In this document: in pieces, positions 7,617 to 14,083 of the stretch
Layout of the letters: the number at the start of each line of letters is the position of its first letter
Numbering within the stretch: position 1 is the stretch's first letter
Source of the DNA: Paracoccaceae bacterium
GTDB taxonomy: Bacteria; Pseudomonadota; Alphaproteobacteria; Rhodobacterales; Rhodobacteraceae
Assembly: GCA_027030435.1 (NCBI GenBank)
Contig: JALVEX010000059.1
Coordinates: forward strand, 1 to 16,465
Direction: 5' to 3'
Length of the DNA: 16,465 bases
Position numbers and translations under genes: made by a program
Notes under the pieces: model-generated
Databases searched by the model: none
Told to the model about the DNA's origin: nothing
What the model saw: the letters and a program-made list of their open reading frames with translations, nothing else

Positions 7617-8692
7617 TGTTCTACCGCGAAGCCGGTGATTTCAAGACCTCCTATGTCGAGGACAGCCAGACCTTCCCGATCAGGCTCGATCGGCGGGGGT
7701 ATTACGCGATCATCTTCATCGCCTTCGCGGTCATCCCCTTTCTCATCAATGATTACTGGGCCAATGCGGTTTTCGTGCCATTCCTGATCTATTCGATTGC
7801 CGCGATCGGCCTCAATATCCTTACCGGCTATGCGGGGCAGGTGAGCCTCGGCACCGGCGGCTTCATGGCCGTCGGCGCCTTCGCCTGCTACAAGCTGATG
7901 ACAGCCTTCCCAGAGATCAACATCATCTTCCACATTCTGATCTCGGGCGGCATCACCGCCGCAGTAGGCATGGCCTTCGGCCTGCCCAGCCTGCGGATCA
8001 AGGGCTTCTACCTCGCCGTGGCAACGCTTGCCGCGCAGTTCTTCCTGGTTTGGCTCTTCAACAAGGTGCCATGGTTCTACAACTATTCTGCCTCCGGCCA
8101 GATCAGCGCCCCCGAGCGCACGGTTTTCGGCATTGCCGTCACCGGCCCGCATACGGCGGCCTGGGCGAAATACATGATCAGCCTCGTGTTCGTCTTCGTG
8201 CTGGCATGGGTGGCGCGTAACCTAACGCGTGGTACCGTGGGGCGCAAATGGATGGCCATCCGCGACATGGACATCGCCGCCGAGATCATCGGGGTCAACC
8301 CGCTGCCAGCCAAGCTCTCGGCCTTTGCCGTCTCGAGCTTCTTCGTCGGCATCGCCGGGGCGCTGTTCTTTGCCGTCTATCTCGGGGCCGCGGAAGTGGG
8401 TGAGGCCTTCGGGCCGCAGAAATCCTTTCTCGTGCTCTTCATGATCATCATCGGCGGGCTTGGATCGATTTTCGGCAGCTTCGCCGGGGCGGCCTTCATG
8501 GTGCTGCTGCCGGTGCTGCTGAAAAACGTTCTCGTGGGCGGGCTGGGTTGGCCCACCGATCTTGCGGCGCAATTCGAGATCATGCTCGTGGGCGCGCTGA
8601 TCATCATCTTCCTGATCGCCGAGCCCCACGGCATCGCCCAGCTCTGGCGCATCACGAAGGAAAAACTGAGGCTTTGGCCCTTCCCGCATTGA
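7616..8692 (+). CDS. livM: ABC transporter permease, LivM type
   Basis: Second inner-membrane permease of the importer, 358 aa, starting at ATG 7616 with AAGGGGGA just upstream. About nine to ten hydrophobic segments are visible. LivM landmarks are LNILTGYAGQVSLGTGGF (residues about 64-81), LPSLRIKGFYLAVATLA, the coupling loop GRKWMAIRDMDIAAEIIGVN, and GGLGSIFGSFAGAAF near the C-terminus. The soluble N-terminal ~30 residues before the first helix are longer than in many LivM proteins. It pairs with the LivH-type protein; the gene is coupled to the small membrane protein gene upstream. Confidence 0.94.
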   Translation: MFYREAGDFKTSYVEDSQTFPIRLDRRGYYAIIFIAFAVIPFLINDYWANAVFVPFLIYSIAAIGLNILTGYAGQVSLGTGGFMAVGAFACYKLMTAFPEINIIFHILISGGITAAVGMAFGLPSLRIKGFYLAVATLAAQFFLVWLFNKVPWFYNYSASGQISAPERTVFGIAVTGPHTAAWAKYMISLVFVFVLAWVARNLTRGTVGRKWMAIRDMDIAAEIIGVNPLPAKLSAFAVSSFFVGIAGALFFAVYLGAAEVGEAFGPQKSFLVLFMIIIGGLGSIFGSFAGAAFMVLLPVLLKNVLVGGLGWPTDLAAQFEIMLVGALIIIFLIAEPHGIAQLWRITKEKLRLWPFPH

Positions 8693-8764
8693 GGGGGGCG
8701 AAAAACAAGACCTGAAAACAGGCAAGATCACGGATCGAATGACAACCAAGGGAGGAGAAACCCG

Positions 8765-10057
8765 ATGAAGACGAAGATGAAACTAGCAGCGCTTGCGCTC
8801 TCGGCCGTCATGGCCGCTGGGCCGGCTCTGGCGGAACTCGTATTCCCGTCGCTGAGCTACCGCACCGGCCCCTATGCCGCCGGCGGCGCGCCCTTTGCCG
8901 ATGGCTATGCCGATTACTTCACGCTTCTCAATGAGCGCGACGGCGGCATCGGCGGGGTGAAAACCAAGGTGATCGAATGCGAAACCGGCTACAACACCGA
9001 AAAGGGCGTTGAATGCTACGAGGCGACGAAAGGCGAAGGATCGCTTGTCTATCAGCCGCTTTCCACGGGGATCACCTATCAGCTGATTCCCAAGGCCTCG
9101 GCCGATGGCATTCCGCTTCACACCATGGGCTACGGCCGCACCTCGGCCGCTGACGGCACCGTTTTCAAATGGGCCTTCAACTACCCGGCCAACTACTGGC
9201 AGGGCGCTTCCGTCGCGATCAATCATATCCTTGATATCAACGGCGGCGATATCAAGGGCAAGAAGATCGCGCTGCTCTATCACAACTCCGCCTATGGCAA
9301 GGAGCCGATCCGCACGCTTGAAGAGCTTTCCAAGAAGCACGGCTTCGAGCTTACGCTGATCCCCGTTGATCATCCGGGCCAGGAGCAGAAATCGCAGTGG
9401 CTGCAGATCCGCCGCGAAAAGCCCGATTACGTGCTGATGTGGGGCTGGGGCGTCATGAACCAGGTCGCCATTCAGGAGGCCGCCAATATCCGCTTCCCGA
9501 TGGATCATTTCATCGGCATCTGGTGGTCCGGCTCGGAAAATGACGTGCTCCCCGCCGGTGCTGCCGCCGACGGTTACAAGGCGCTCAACTTCCACAACGT
9601 TGGCAGTGATTACCCGATCTTCGCCGATATCAAGAAATATGTGGTGGACGCGGGCAAGGCCGCCGGCTCGGGCGATAACGTGGGCACGGTGCTCTACAAC
9701 CGCGGCCTCTATGCCGCGATGCTCGCTGCTGAAGCCGCGCGCAAGGCCCAGGAGCTTTCCGGCAAGAAGGATATCACCCCGGCCGACATGCGCGATGGCA
9801 TGGAAGCGCTCGAAATCACCGAGGCGCGGATGGTCGAGCTTGGCATGCCCAATTTCGGCCCCGCCTTCAAGGTGACCTGCGCAAATCACGGCGGCCCGGG
9901 CAAGGCGGCCGTGCAGCAGTGGGATGCCAATGCCAAGAAGTGGAAGCTCGTCTCGGACTTCTACGAGCCCGACATGGAGGTGATCCAGCCTCTGATCAAG
10001 GCCGATGCCGAGGCTTACGCCAAGGAAAACGGCATCACGCCGCGCGAGTGCAAGTAA
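8765..10057 (+). CDS. Periplasmic substrate-binding protein of the ABC importer
   Basis: A 430-aa LivK/Peripla_BP_6-type binding protein. A Sec signal peptide is clear: MKTK, a hydrophobic core, and ALA-E cleavage at about 23/24; there is no lipobox, so it should be free in the periplasm. Two early cysteines (in CETGYNTEKGVEC) could form a disulfide, and the protein ends in Cys-Lys. The start has an excellent site (AAGGGAGGAG). It lies within the operon, separated by 72 bases from the LivM-type gene (with a short CCTG/CAGG stem at 8711-8722) and followed by a strong stem-loop, consistent with the higher expression usual for binding proteins. Similar long (~400+ aa) binding proteins are found in importers for aromatic or other organic acids; the ligand is unknown. 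Confidence 0.92.
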   Translation: MKTKMKLAALALSAVMAAGPALAELVFPSLSYRTGPYAAGGAPFADGYADYFTLLNERDGGIGGVKTKVIECETGYNTEKGVECYEATKGEGSLVYQPLSTGITYQLIPKASADGIPLHTMGYGRTSAADGTVFKWAFNYPANYWQGASVAINHILDINGGDIKGKKIALLYHNSAYGKEPIRTLEELSKKHGFELTLIPVDHPGQEQKSQWLQIRREKPDYVLMWGWGVMNQVAIQEAANIRFPMDHFIGIWWSGSENDVLPAGAAADGYKALNFHNVGSDYPIFADIKKYVVDAGKAAGSGDNVGTVLYNRGLYAAMLAAEAARKAQELSGKKDITPADMRDGMEALEITEARMVELGMPNFGPAFKVTCANHGGPGKAAVQQWDANAKKWKLVSDFYEPDMEVIQPLIKADAEAYAKENGITPRECK

Positions 10058-10076
10058 GCCCTCGGGCCTCTGAACA

Positions 10077-10104
10077 TGCCCGGGCCTGCCAGAGGGCCCG
10101 GGCA
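10077..10104 (+). other. Strong intercistronic stem-loop after the binding-protein gene
   Basis: TGCCCGGGCC (10077-10086) pairs perfectly with GGCCCGGGCA (10095-10104) around an 8-base loop, starting 20 bases after the stop codon. It lacks a T-tract and is followed by the LivF-type gene. A 3' stabiliser or partial terminator that raises binding-protein mRNA over downstream genes is the likely role, as is known for other binding-protein operons such as malE. Confidence 0.75.
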
Positions 10105-10130
10105 GCACCGAAGCAAGCAGGGACGCTCCC

Positions 10131-10955
10131 ATGTTCGACGTCGCGAAAACAGATACCGCCCTTCTCGAGGTGAACAATATCGAGGTGATTTACAATCACG
10201 TGATCCTGGTGCTGAAGGGGGTGAGCCTTTCCCTTGCCAAGGGCGGCATCACGGCGCTTCTGGGTGGTAACGGTGCCGGCAAGACGACTACGCTCAAGGC
10301 GATTTCCAATCTTCTGCGCTCGGAGCGCGGCGAGGTCACGAAGGGCACGATCCTCTATCACGGCGAACGTGTGCAGGAGCTCAACCCTTCCGAGCTGGTG
10401 AAACGCGGCGTGATCCAGGTGATGGAGGGGCGCCATTGCTTCGAGCATCTGACCGTCGAGGAAAACCTGCTCACCGGTGCCTACACGCGCAAGGATGGCA
10501 ATGCCGCAATCGCCGCGGATCTCGAGATGGTCTATGCGTATTTTCCCCGCCTGAAGGAGCGCCGCCGCTCCCAGGCCGGATATACATCGGGCGGTGAGCA
10601 GCAGATGGTTGCGATCGGGCGGGCGCTGATGAGCCGGCCGGAAACCATCCTGCTTGACGAACCGTCGATGGGCCTCGCGCCGCAGCTGGTGGAGGAGATC
10701 TTCGAGATCGTGCGCGATCTCAACGAAAAGGAGGGTGTTTCCTTCCTGGTTGCAGAGCAGAATACCAATGCCGCGCTGCGCTATGCCCATTACGGCTATA
10801 TTCTCGAATCCGGGCGCGTGGTGATGGACGGCCCGGCGCAGGAACTGCGTGAAAATCCGGACGTGAAGGAATTCTATCTCGGCGTTTCCGAGGGCGGGCG
10901 CAAGAGCTTCCGCGATGTGCGCAGCTACCGCCGGCGCAAACGCTGGCTGAGCTGA
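10131..10955 (+). CDS. livF: ABC transporter ATP-binding protein, LivF type
   Basis: Second ATPase of the importer, 274 aa. Walker A GGNGAGKT at 45-52, Q-loop Q96, ABC signature TSGGEQQM at 152-159, Walker B ILLDEP at 173-178. The switch position reads AEQN (208-211) rather than His, which is normal for LivF. Typical LivF proteins are about 235 aa; this one has a short N-terminal extension and a ~25-residue basic C-terminal tail rich in Arg/Lys (KSFRDVRSYRRRKRWLS) after the usual end. The gene follows the stem-loop behind the binding-protein gene and precedes the PaaK-like gene by 20 bases. Confidence 0.93.
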   Translation: MFDVAKTDTALLEVNNIEVIYNHVILVLKGVSLSLAKGGITALLGGNGAGKTTTLKAISNLLRSERGEVTKGTILYHGERVQELNPSELVKRGVIQVMEGRHCFEHLTVEENLLTGAYTRKDGNAAIAADLEMVYAYFPRLKERRRSQAGYTSGGEQQMVAIGRALMSRPETILLDEPSMGLAPQLVEEIFEIVRDLNEKEGVSFLVAEQNTNAALRYAHYGYILESGRVVMDGPAQELRENPDVKEFYLGVSEGGRKSFRDVRSYRRRKRWLS

Positions 10956-10975
10956 GGGAAGGCAAAGGGTATCCG

Positions 10976-12193
10976 ATGAACCATTACGATGATCTCGAAA
11001 CCCGCAGCGCAGATGAACGCGCCGCGGCGCTGGCGGAGGCTTTGCCTGCCCAGATCGCAAATGCACTGAAGGCACCGGCGATGAAAGCCCATCTGGGGGA
11101 TGTGGATCCGGCCGCATTCACCAGCCCCGAGGCCCTGGCGGCGCTCCCGGTGCTGCGAAAATCGGCGCTTGTCGGGGCGCAGGCGGAAGATCCGCCGTTC
11201 GGCGGCTTCACCCCGCGCCCCGCGCATGAATACGATCACATCTTCCAGAGCCCCGGCCCCATCTACGAACCGGGCATGACAAGCCATGACTGGTGGCGTA
11301 TGGGCCGTTTCCTTCATGCCTGTGGCATCGGCAAGGGCGATATCGTGCAGAATTGCTTCGGCTATCACCTGACCCCTGCCGGCATGATCTTCGAAAATGG
11401 CGCGCGGGCGGTGGGGGCGAGCGTGCTGCCCGCCGGCACCGGGCAGACGGAGCTTCAGGTGCGCGCGGCGAAGGATGCAGGCTCAACCGCCTATGCCGGC
11501 ACGCCCGATTACCTGAAGGTGATCCTTGACAGGGCGGAAAGCCTCGGCATCGAGCTTTCTTTCCGCCGTGCCGCCGTGGGCGGTGGGGCGCTTTTCCCCT
11601 CGCTGCGCCAGGAATATGCCGATCGTGGCATCCTCTGCCTGCAATCCTATGCAACGGCCGATCTCGGCAATATCGCCTATGAGAGCGCGGCCATGGAGGG
11701 GATGATCGTGGATGAGGGAGTGATCGTGGAGATTGTGCGCCCTGGCACCGGCGATTCGCTGCCCGCGGGCGAGGTGGGCGAGGTGGTGGTGACCACGCTC
11801 AATCCGGATTACCCCCTGATCCGCTTTGCCACCGGCGATCTTTCAGCCGTGATGCCGGGGCAAAGCCCCTGCGGACGGACCAACATGCGCATCAGGGGCT
11901 GGCTCGGCCGCGCCGATCAGACAACCAAGATCAAGGGCATGTTCGTGCGCCCCGAGCAGGTGGCCGATCTGGTGGCCCGGCATCCCGAGATCACCCGCGC
12001 GCGGGTGATTGCCATGCGCGAGGGGGAAGCGGATGTGATGATCGTGCGGGTGGAGGCAGAGGGCGGCGATGTGGCGGCTTATGAAGCCAGCGTGCGCGAA
12101 TTCCTCAAGCTGCGTGGCAAGGTGGAAATCGTTCCGCCCGGCAGCCTGCCAAACGATGGCAAGGTGATAGACGATCAGCGCCAGTACGAATGA
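10976..12193 (+). CDS. PaaK-like (phenylacetate-CoA ligase family) protein with altered ATP loop
   Basis: A 405-aa ANL-superfamily protein of the phenylacetate-CoA ligase branch. The C-terminal half is convincing: FATGDLS (285-290), GRADQTTKIKGMFVRPEQV (311-329, the hinge and start of the C-terminal domain) and LPNDGKV with the candidate catalytic lysine K396. The N-terminal ATP loop, normally SSGTTGKP, reads QSPGPIYEP at 91-99, and the A5 motif, normally YGxTE, reads YATAD (225-229). It may be an active variant subfamily, use another chemistry, or bind a CoA ester without activating it. It is the last gene of the operon, so it probably acts on the same imported compound as the first-gene synthetase. 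The family call is good; enzymatic activity is uncertain. Confidence 0.82.
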   Translation: MNHYDDLETRSADERAAALAEALPAQIANALKAPAMKAHLGDVDPAAFTSPEALAALPVLRKSALVGAQAEDPPFGGFTPRPAHEYDHIFQSPGPIYEPGMTSHDWWRMGRFLHACGIGKGDIVQNCFGYHLTPAGMIFENGARAVGASVLPAGTGQTELQVRAAKDAGSTAYAGTPDYLKVILDRAESLGIELSFRRAAVGGGALFPSLRQEYADRGILCLQSYATADLGNIAYESAAMEGMIVDEGVIVEIVRPGTGDSLPAGEVGEVVVTTLNPDYPLIRFATGDLSAVMPGQSPCGRTNMRIRGWLGRADQTTKIKGMFVRPEQVADLVARHPEITRARVIAMREGEADVMIVRVEAEGGDVAAYEASVREFLKLRGKVEIVPPGSLPNDGKVIDDQRQYE

Positions 12194-12203
12194 GGCAAAA
12201 TGA

Positions 12204-12231
12204 AAAAGGCCGCTCCAGCGAGCGGCCTTTT
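12204..12231. terminator. Bidirectional rho-independent terminator
   Basis: An 11-bp perfect stem, AAAAGGCCGCT (12204-12214) with AGCGGCCTTTT (12221-12231), loop CCAGCG. A-rich on one side and T-rich on the other, it works in both directions: it ends the transporter operon on the plus strand (10 bases after its last stop) and the rpmJ transcript on the minus strand. Confidence 0.9.
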
Positions 12232-12253
12232 CGATTTCACCATATTGCCCGCG

Positions 12254-12379
12254 TCAGCCCTGGCGGGCCTTGAAGCGGCGCTGGGTCTTGTTGATCACGT
12301 AAACACGGCCCTTGCGGCGCACGACACGGCAATCGCGGTGCCGGTTCTTCAGCGAGCGGAGCGAGTTCCTGACCTTCAT
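12254..12379 (-). CDS. rpmJ: 50S ribosomal protein L36 (41 aa)
   Basis: Reading the minus strand from ATG at 12379 gives a 41-aa, very basic protein beginning MKVRNSLRSLKNRHRDCRVV and ending QRRFKARQG. This is the longer L36 type that lacks the complete Cys-Cys-Cys-His zinc site of the 37-38-aa form: only one Cys (C17) is present. L36 is a small protein of the large ribosomal subunit. A Shine-Dalgarno GGAG lies about 8 bases before the ATG. The gene is 49 bases downstream of tRNA-Val on the same strand and runs into the terminator at 12204-12231. Confidence 0.95.
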   Translation of the reverse strand: MKVRNSLRSLKNRHRDCRVVRRKGRVYVINKTQRRFKARQG

Positions 12380-12399
12380 GGGCCTTCTCCTCATTTCGC

Positions 12400-12413
12400 G
12401 GCGCGCGTGCGCC
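12400..12413 (-). other. Small hairpin between tRNA-Val and rpmJ
   Basis: GGCGC and GCGCC form a 5-bp stem with a 4-base loop in the 49-base spacer between the tRNA 3' end and rpmJ. There is no T-tract, so it does not look like a terminator; it fits a spacer in a co-transcribed tRNA-mRNA precursor. Confidence 0.35.
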
Positions 12414-12428
12414 TCGGGTTCAAATCCG

Positions 12429-12503
12429 TGGTGGGCGATACTGGGATCGAACCAGTGACCCCTTCGATGTCAACGAAGTGCTCTACCGCTGAGCTAATCG
12501 CCC
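12429..12503 (-). tRNA. tRNA-Val (anticodon GAC)
   Basis: The minus strand folds into a complete cloverleaf: acceptor GGGCGAT/ATCGCCC, D-arm GCTC/GAGC, anticodon stem CTTCG/CGAAG with loop TTGACAT (anticodon GAC, valine codons GUC/GUU), 5-base variable loop GGGTC, T-arm ACTGG-TTCGATC-CCAGT, discriminator A and an encoded CCA. It is 72 bases without CCA and 75 with it. Confidence 0.97.
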
Positions 12504-12560
12504 GTTTCCACATTGACGTTCCGGCCCATGCCTGCCTGATCGGATATCCCAAACAAACAG

Positions 12561-12579
12561 GACGCGGCCGAACCGCGTC
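12561..12579 (-). other. Leader hairpin upstream of tRNA-Val
   Basis: A perfect 7-bp stem, GACGCGG/CCGCGTC with loop TTCGG on the minus strand, followed by CTGTTTGTTTGGG. It lies between the promoter at 12590-12618 and the tRNA, about 58 bases before the tRNA 5' end. It resembles a weak terminator/attenuator or a precursor-processing structure. Confidence 0.5.
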
Positions 12580-12589
12580 ACTCCGAGGT

Positions 12590-12618
12590 TCTATAAAAGG
12601 AGTCGTGGCGCTGTTCAA
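12590..12618 (-). promoter_or_regulatory. Sigma-70-like promoter for the tRNA-Val-rpmJ unit
   Basis: On the minus strand TTGAAC (12613-12618) and TATAGA (12590-12595) are exactly 17 bases apart. This is the best-matching promoter in the window and points at tRNA-Val, giving a leader of roughly 80 bases. Confidence 0.7.
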
Positions 12619-12670
12619 GTGGCAATCTGCAACCGGGCCGAAAACAGGGAGCAGGCCTTTCATGGGGTTT

Positions 12671-12697
12671 TTGCCTGATGCGAATCATGGCTATAGT
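12671..12697 (+). promoter_or_regulatory. Candidate promoter for the amidohydrolase gene
   Basis: TTGCCT (12671-12676) and TATAGT (12692-12697) lie 15 bases apart, shorter than the ideal 17. The -10 element is good; the -35 spacing is not. It is about 20 bases before the start codon. Confidence 0.35.
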
Positions 12698-12714
12698 GGC
12701 GCCAAGGAGCGCAG

Positions 12715-13575
12715 ATGATGGACATGGCCCATGAGCTGAGAATGCCCGCCCGCCAGGTGGGAAGCGTGGTGTTTGCATCGCCCCACAGCGGGCGCGCCTA
12801 TCCAGATGAATTCCTGCGTCGCTCCGTACTCGGCCCGCGCCAGATTCGATCTTCGGAAGATGCGTTCGTCGATCTTCTGTTTGCGGATGTGCCCGATTTC
12901 GGGGCCCCCTTGCTGCTTGCCCATGCGCCACGGGCCTATATCGATCTCAACCGTGCAAGTGATGAGCTCGATCCGGCCCTGATAGAGGGGCTGGCGCGGA
13001 GATCGCTGAGCCCGCGCATAGCTTCGGGGCTTGGCGTCGTGCCGCGCTTCGTTGCTGGAGGGCGGGCGATCATTGACGGCAAGATCACGTTGGCGGAGGC
13101 CGAGGCACGGATCGATGCCTGCTGGCGGCCCTATCATGCAGCTCTGGAACGGCTGATGGAGGAAACCGCGCGCCAGTTCGGTGAGGCGATACTTCTCGAT
13201 TGCCATTCCATGCCGAGCGAAGCTCTCGAAAGCATTCGGGCCCGTGATGGCGCCCAGCCCGATATCGTGCTTGGTGATCGGTACGGATCCGCGGCAAGGC
13301 CGGATATCGTGGAGAATATCGCTGCGATTTTTTCAGAAGCCGGTTTTCGCGTTGTGCGCAACACGCCTTTCGCCGGGGCCTATATTTCCCAGCATTACGG
13401 GCAGCCCTCATGCAACCGGCATGTCGTGCAGATAGAAATCAACCGGGCGCTTTACATGGATGAAACGCGCATCATGCCCAATGACGGCTTCGAGAACCTG
13501 CGCGAACGCCTTCGCGCGATCTTTCCGAGGCTCATTGCCATCGGGCGGAATGAGGATTGCCTCGCCGCCGAATAA
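12715..13575 (+). CDS. N-formylglutamate amidohydrolase family protein
   Basis: A 286-aa member of the N-formylglutamate amidohydrolase family, whose founding enzyme (HutG of one histidine-degradation route) hydrolyses N-formyl-L-glutamate to formate and glutamate with a metal. Family motifs are ASPHSGRAYP (21-30, metal-ligand candidate H24), SSEDAFVD (46-53), RAYIDLNR (73-80), LLDCHSMP (160-167, D162/H164), the tract NTPFAGAYISQHYG (216-229) and VQIEINRALYMDE (238-250). AAGGAG precedes the ATG at 12715 by 5 bases; a second ATG at 12718 has 8-base spacing and may be the real start. No hut genes surround it, so it may act on another formyl or acyl amide; many alphaproteobacteria have several paralogues. 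Confidence 0.88.
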   Translation: MMDMAHELRMPARQVGSVVFASPHSGRAYPDEFLRRSVLGPRQIRSSEDAFVDLLFADVPDFGAPLLLAHAPRAYIDLNRASDELDPALIEGLARRSLSPRIASGLGVVPRFVAGGRAIIDGKITLAEAEARIDACWRPYHAALERLMEETARQFGEAILLDCHSMPSEALESIRARDGAQPDIVLGDRYGSAARPDIVENIAAIFSEAGFRVVRNTPFAGAYISQHYGQPSCNRHVVQIEINRALYMDETRIMPNDGFENLRERLRAIFPRLIAIGRNEDCLAAE

Positions 13576-13578
13576 CCC

Positions 13579-13604
13579 AAGGCCAAAAGCCCGCCTCGGG
13601 CCTT
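13579..13604. terminator. Candidate shared terminator between convergent genes
   Basis: In the 28-base gap between convergent stops, AAGGCC (13579-13584) can pair with GGCCTT (13599-13604), or alternatively GCCCG (13589-13593) with CGGGC (13597-13601). T-tracts are short, so termination strength is doubtful. Confidence 0.4.
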
Positions 13605-13981
13605 CAGTGCTGTTTCAACTCGCTGCGCCATTTGGCGATTGCCATGGTGAGCTTGGTCGATTTCTTGCTGAACTCCTCGTTCAGCAATTTGGTGGCCTGC
13701 TCCTTGTTGCCCTTGATGGCGAAATCGAGCACACGTCCGGCCGTCTTGTGAAAATCCCGATGCAGCCGGGAGATCACCTCGTAAGGCTTGCTGTTGCGCG
13801 TTTGCTCGTCGATCGTCGGGCCATAGAGCCACTGGCCGAAGGCGCAGCAATCATCCCTTGCGGCAGTTGCCGGATCCGTATCGCTCTTGCCGGTATTGAC
13901 GGCGGTGCGAAGCTTGAGCTTCCAGACTCCATGCGCGCCAAGGGCATCCCGCAATTCCTGCTCCATCCGTTCGGCATTCAT
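13604..13981 (-). CDS. Stand-alone CZB (chemoreceptor zinc-binding) domain protein
   Basis: A 125-aa protein consisting almost entirely of one CZB domain, a four-helix zinc-binding module first described in chemoreceptors and in the diguanylate cyclase DgcZ. The expected ligands are all present: H17 in AHGVWK, C46 in the CxFGxW motif (CAFGQW, 46-51), and H74 and H78 in LHRDFH. An extra Cys (C45) sits directly before the ligand Cys. No signal peptide, membrane helix, methyl-accepting or catalytic domain is attached. The ATG at 13981 has AGGAGTT 7 bases upstream. In the family, zinc or hypochlorite acting at the ligand Cys controls partner output; here the partner would have to be encoded elsewhere. 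The domain call is strong, the role is open. Confidence 0.88.
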   Translation of the reverse strand: MNAERMEQELRDALGAHGVWKLKLRTAVNTGKSDTDPATAARDDCCAFGQWLYGPTIDEQTRNSKPYEVISRLHRDFHKTAGRVLDFAIKGNKEQATKLLNEEFSKKSTKLTMAIAKWRSELKQH

Positions 13982-14032
13982 GGCGGCGAACTCCTGTTAT
14001 TGCTTCTGTTGAATGGAAGCTAGCAGGCACGA

Positions 14033-14064
14033 TTTAACAGCCGTTTAACCTGTAAAATTGCAGG
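14033..14064. promoter_or_regulatory. Repeat and imperfect palindrome upstream of the CZB gene
   Basis: TTTAAC occurs twice with an 11-base period (14033-14038, 14044-14049), and immediately next to it CCTGTAAAATTGCAGG (14049-14064) is an imperfect palindrome. The cluster is the only AT-rich patch between dinB and the CZB gene and could be its promoter/operator, or the 3' end of the dinB transcript. Confidence 0.35.
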
Positions 14065-14083
14065 CAAATTCAGGGCAGCGTGT

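Noticed and set aside
8711..8722. CCTG-AAAA-CAGG mini-hairpin between livM and the binding-protein gene
   Set aside because: Only four base pairs and no T-tract, so it is too weak to call a terminator or regulatory element.
8783..10177. 464-aa minus-strand frame across the binding-protein gene
   Set aside because: Antisense shadow of a clear signal-peptide-bearing binding protein; no recognisable domain and it crosses an intercistronic stem-loop.
12391..12663. 90-aa minus-strand frame over tRNA-Val
   Set aside because: Its middle (SSAVEHFVDIEGVTGSIPVS) is a translated tRNA and is not a protein.
12200..12718. 172-aa plus-strand frame after the transporter operon
   Set aside because: It covers the terminator, the antisense of rpmJ and the antisense of tRNA-Val; peptides like GDTGIEPVTP are typical false translations of tRNA genes.
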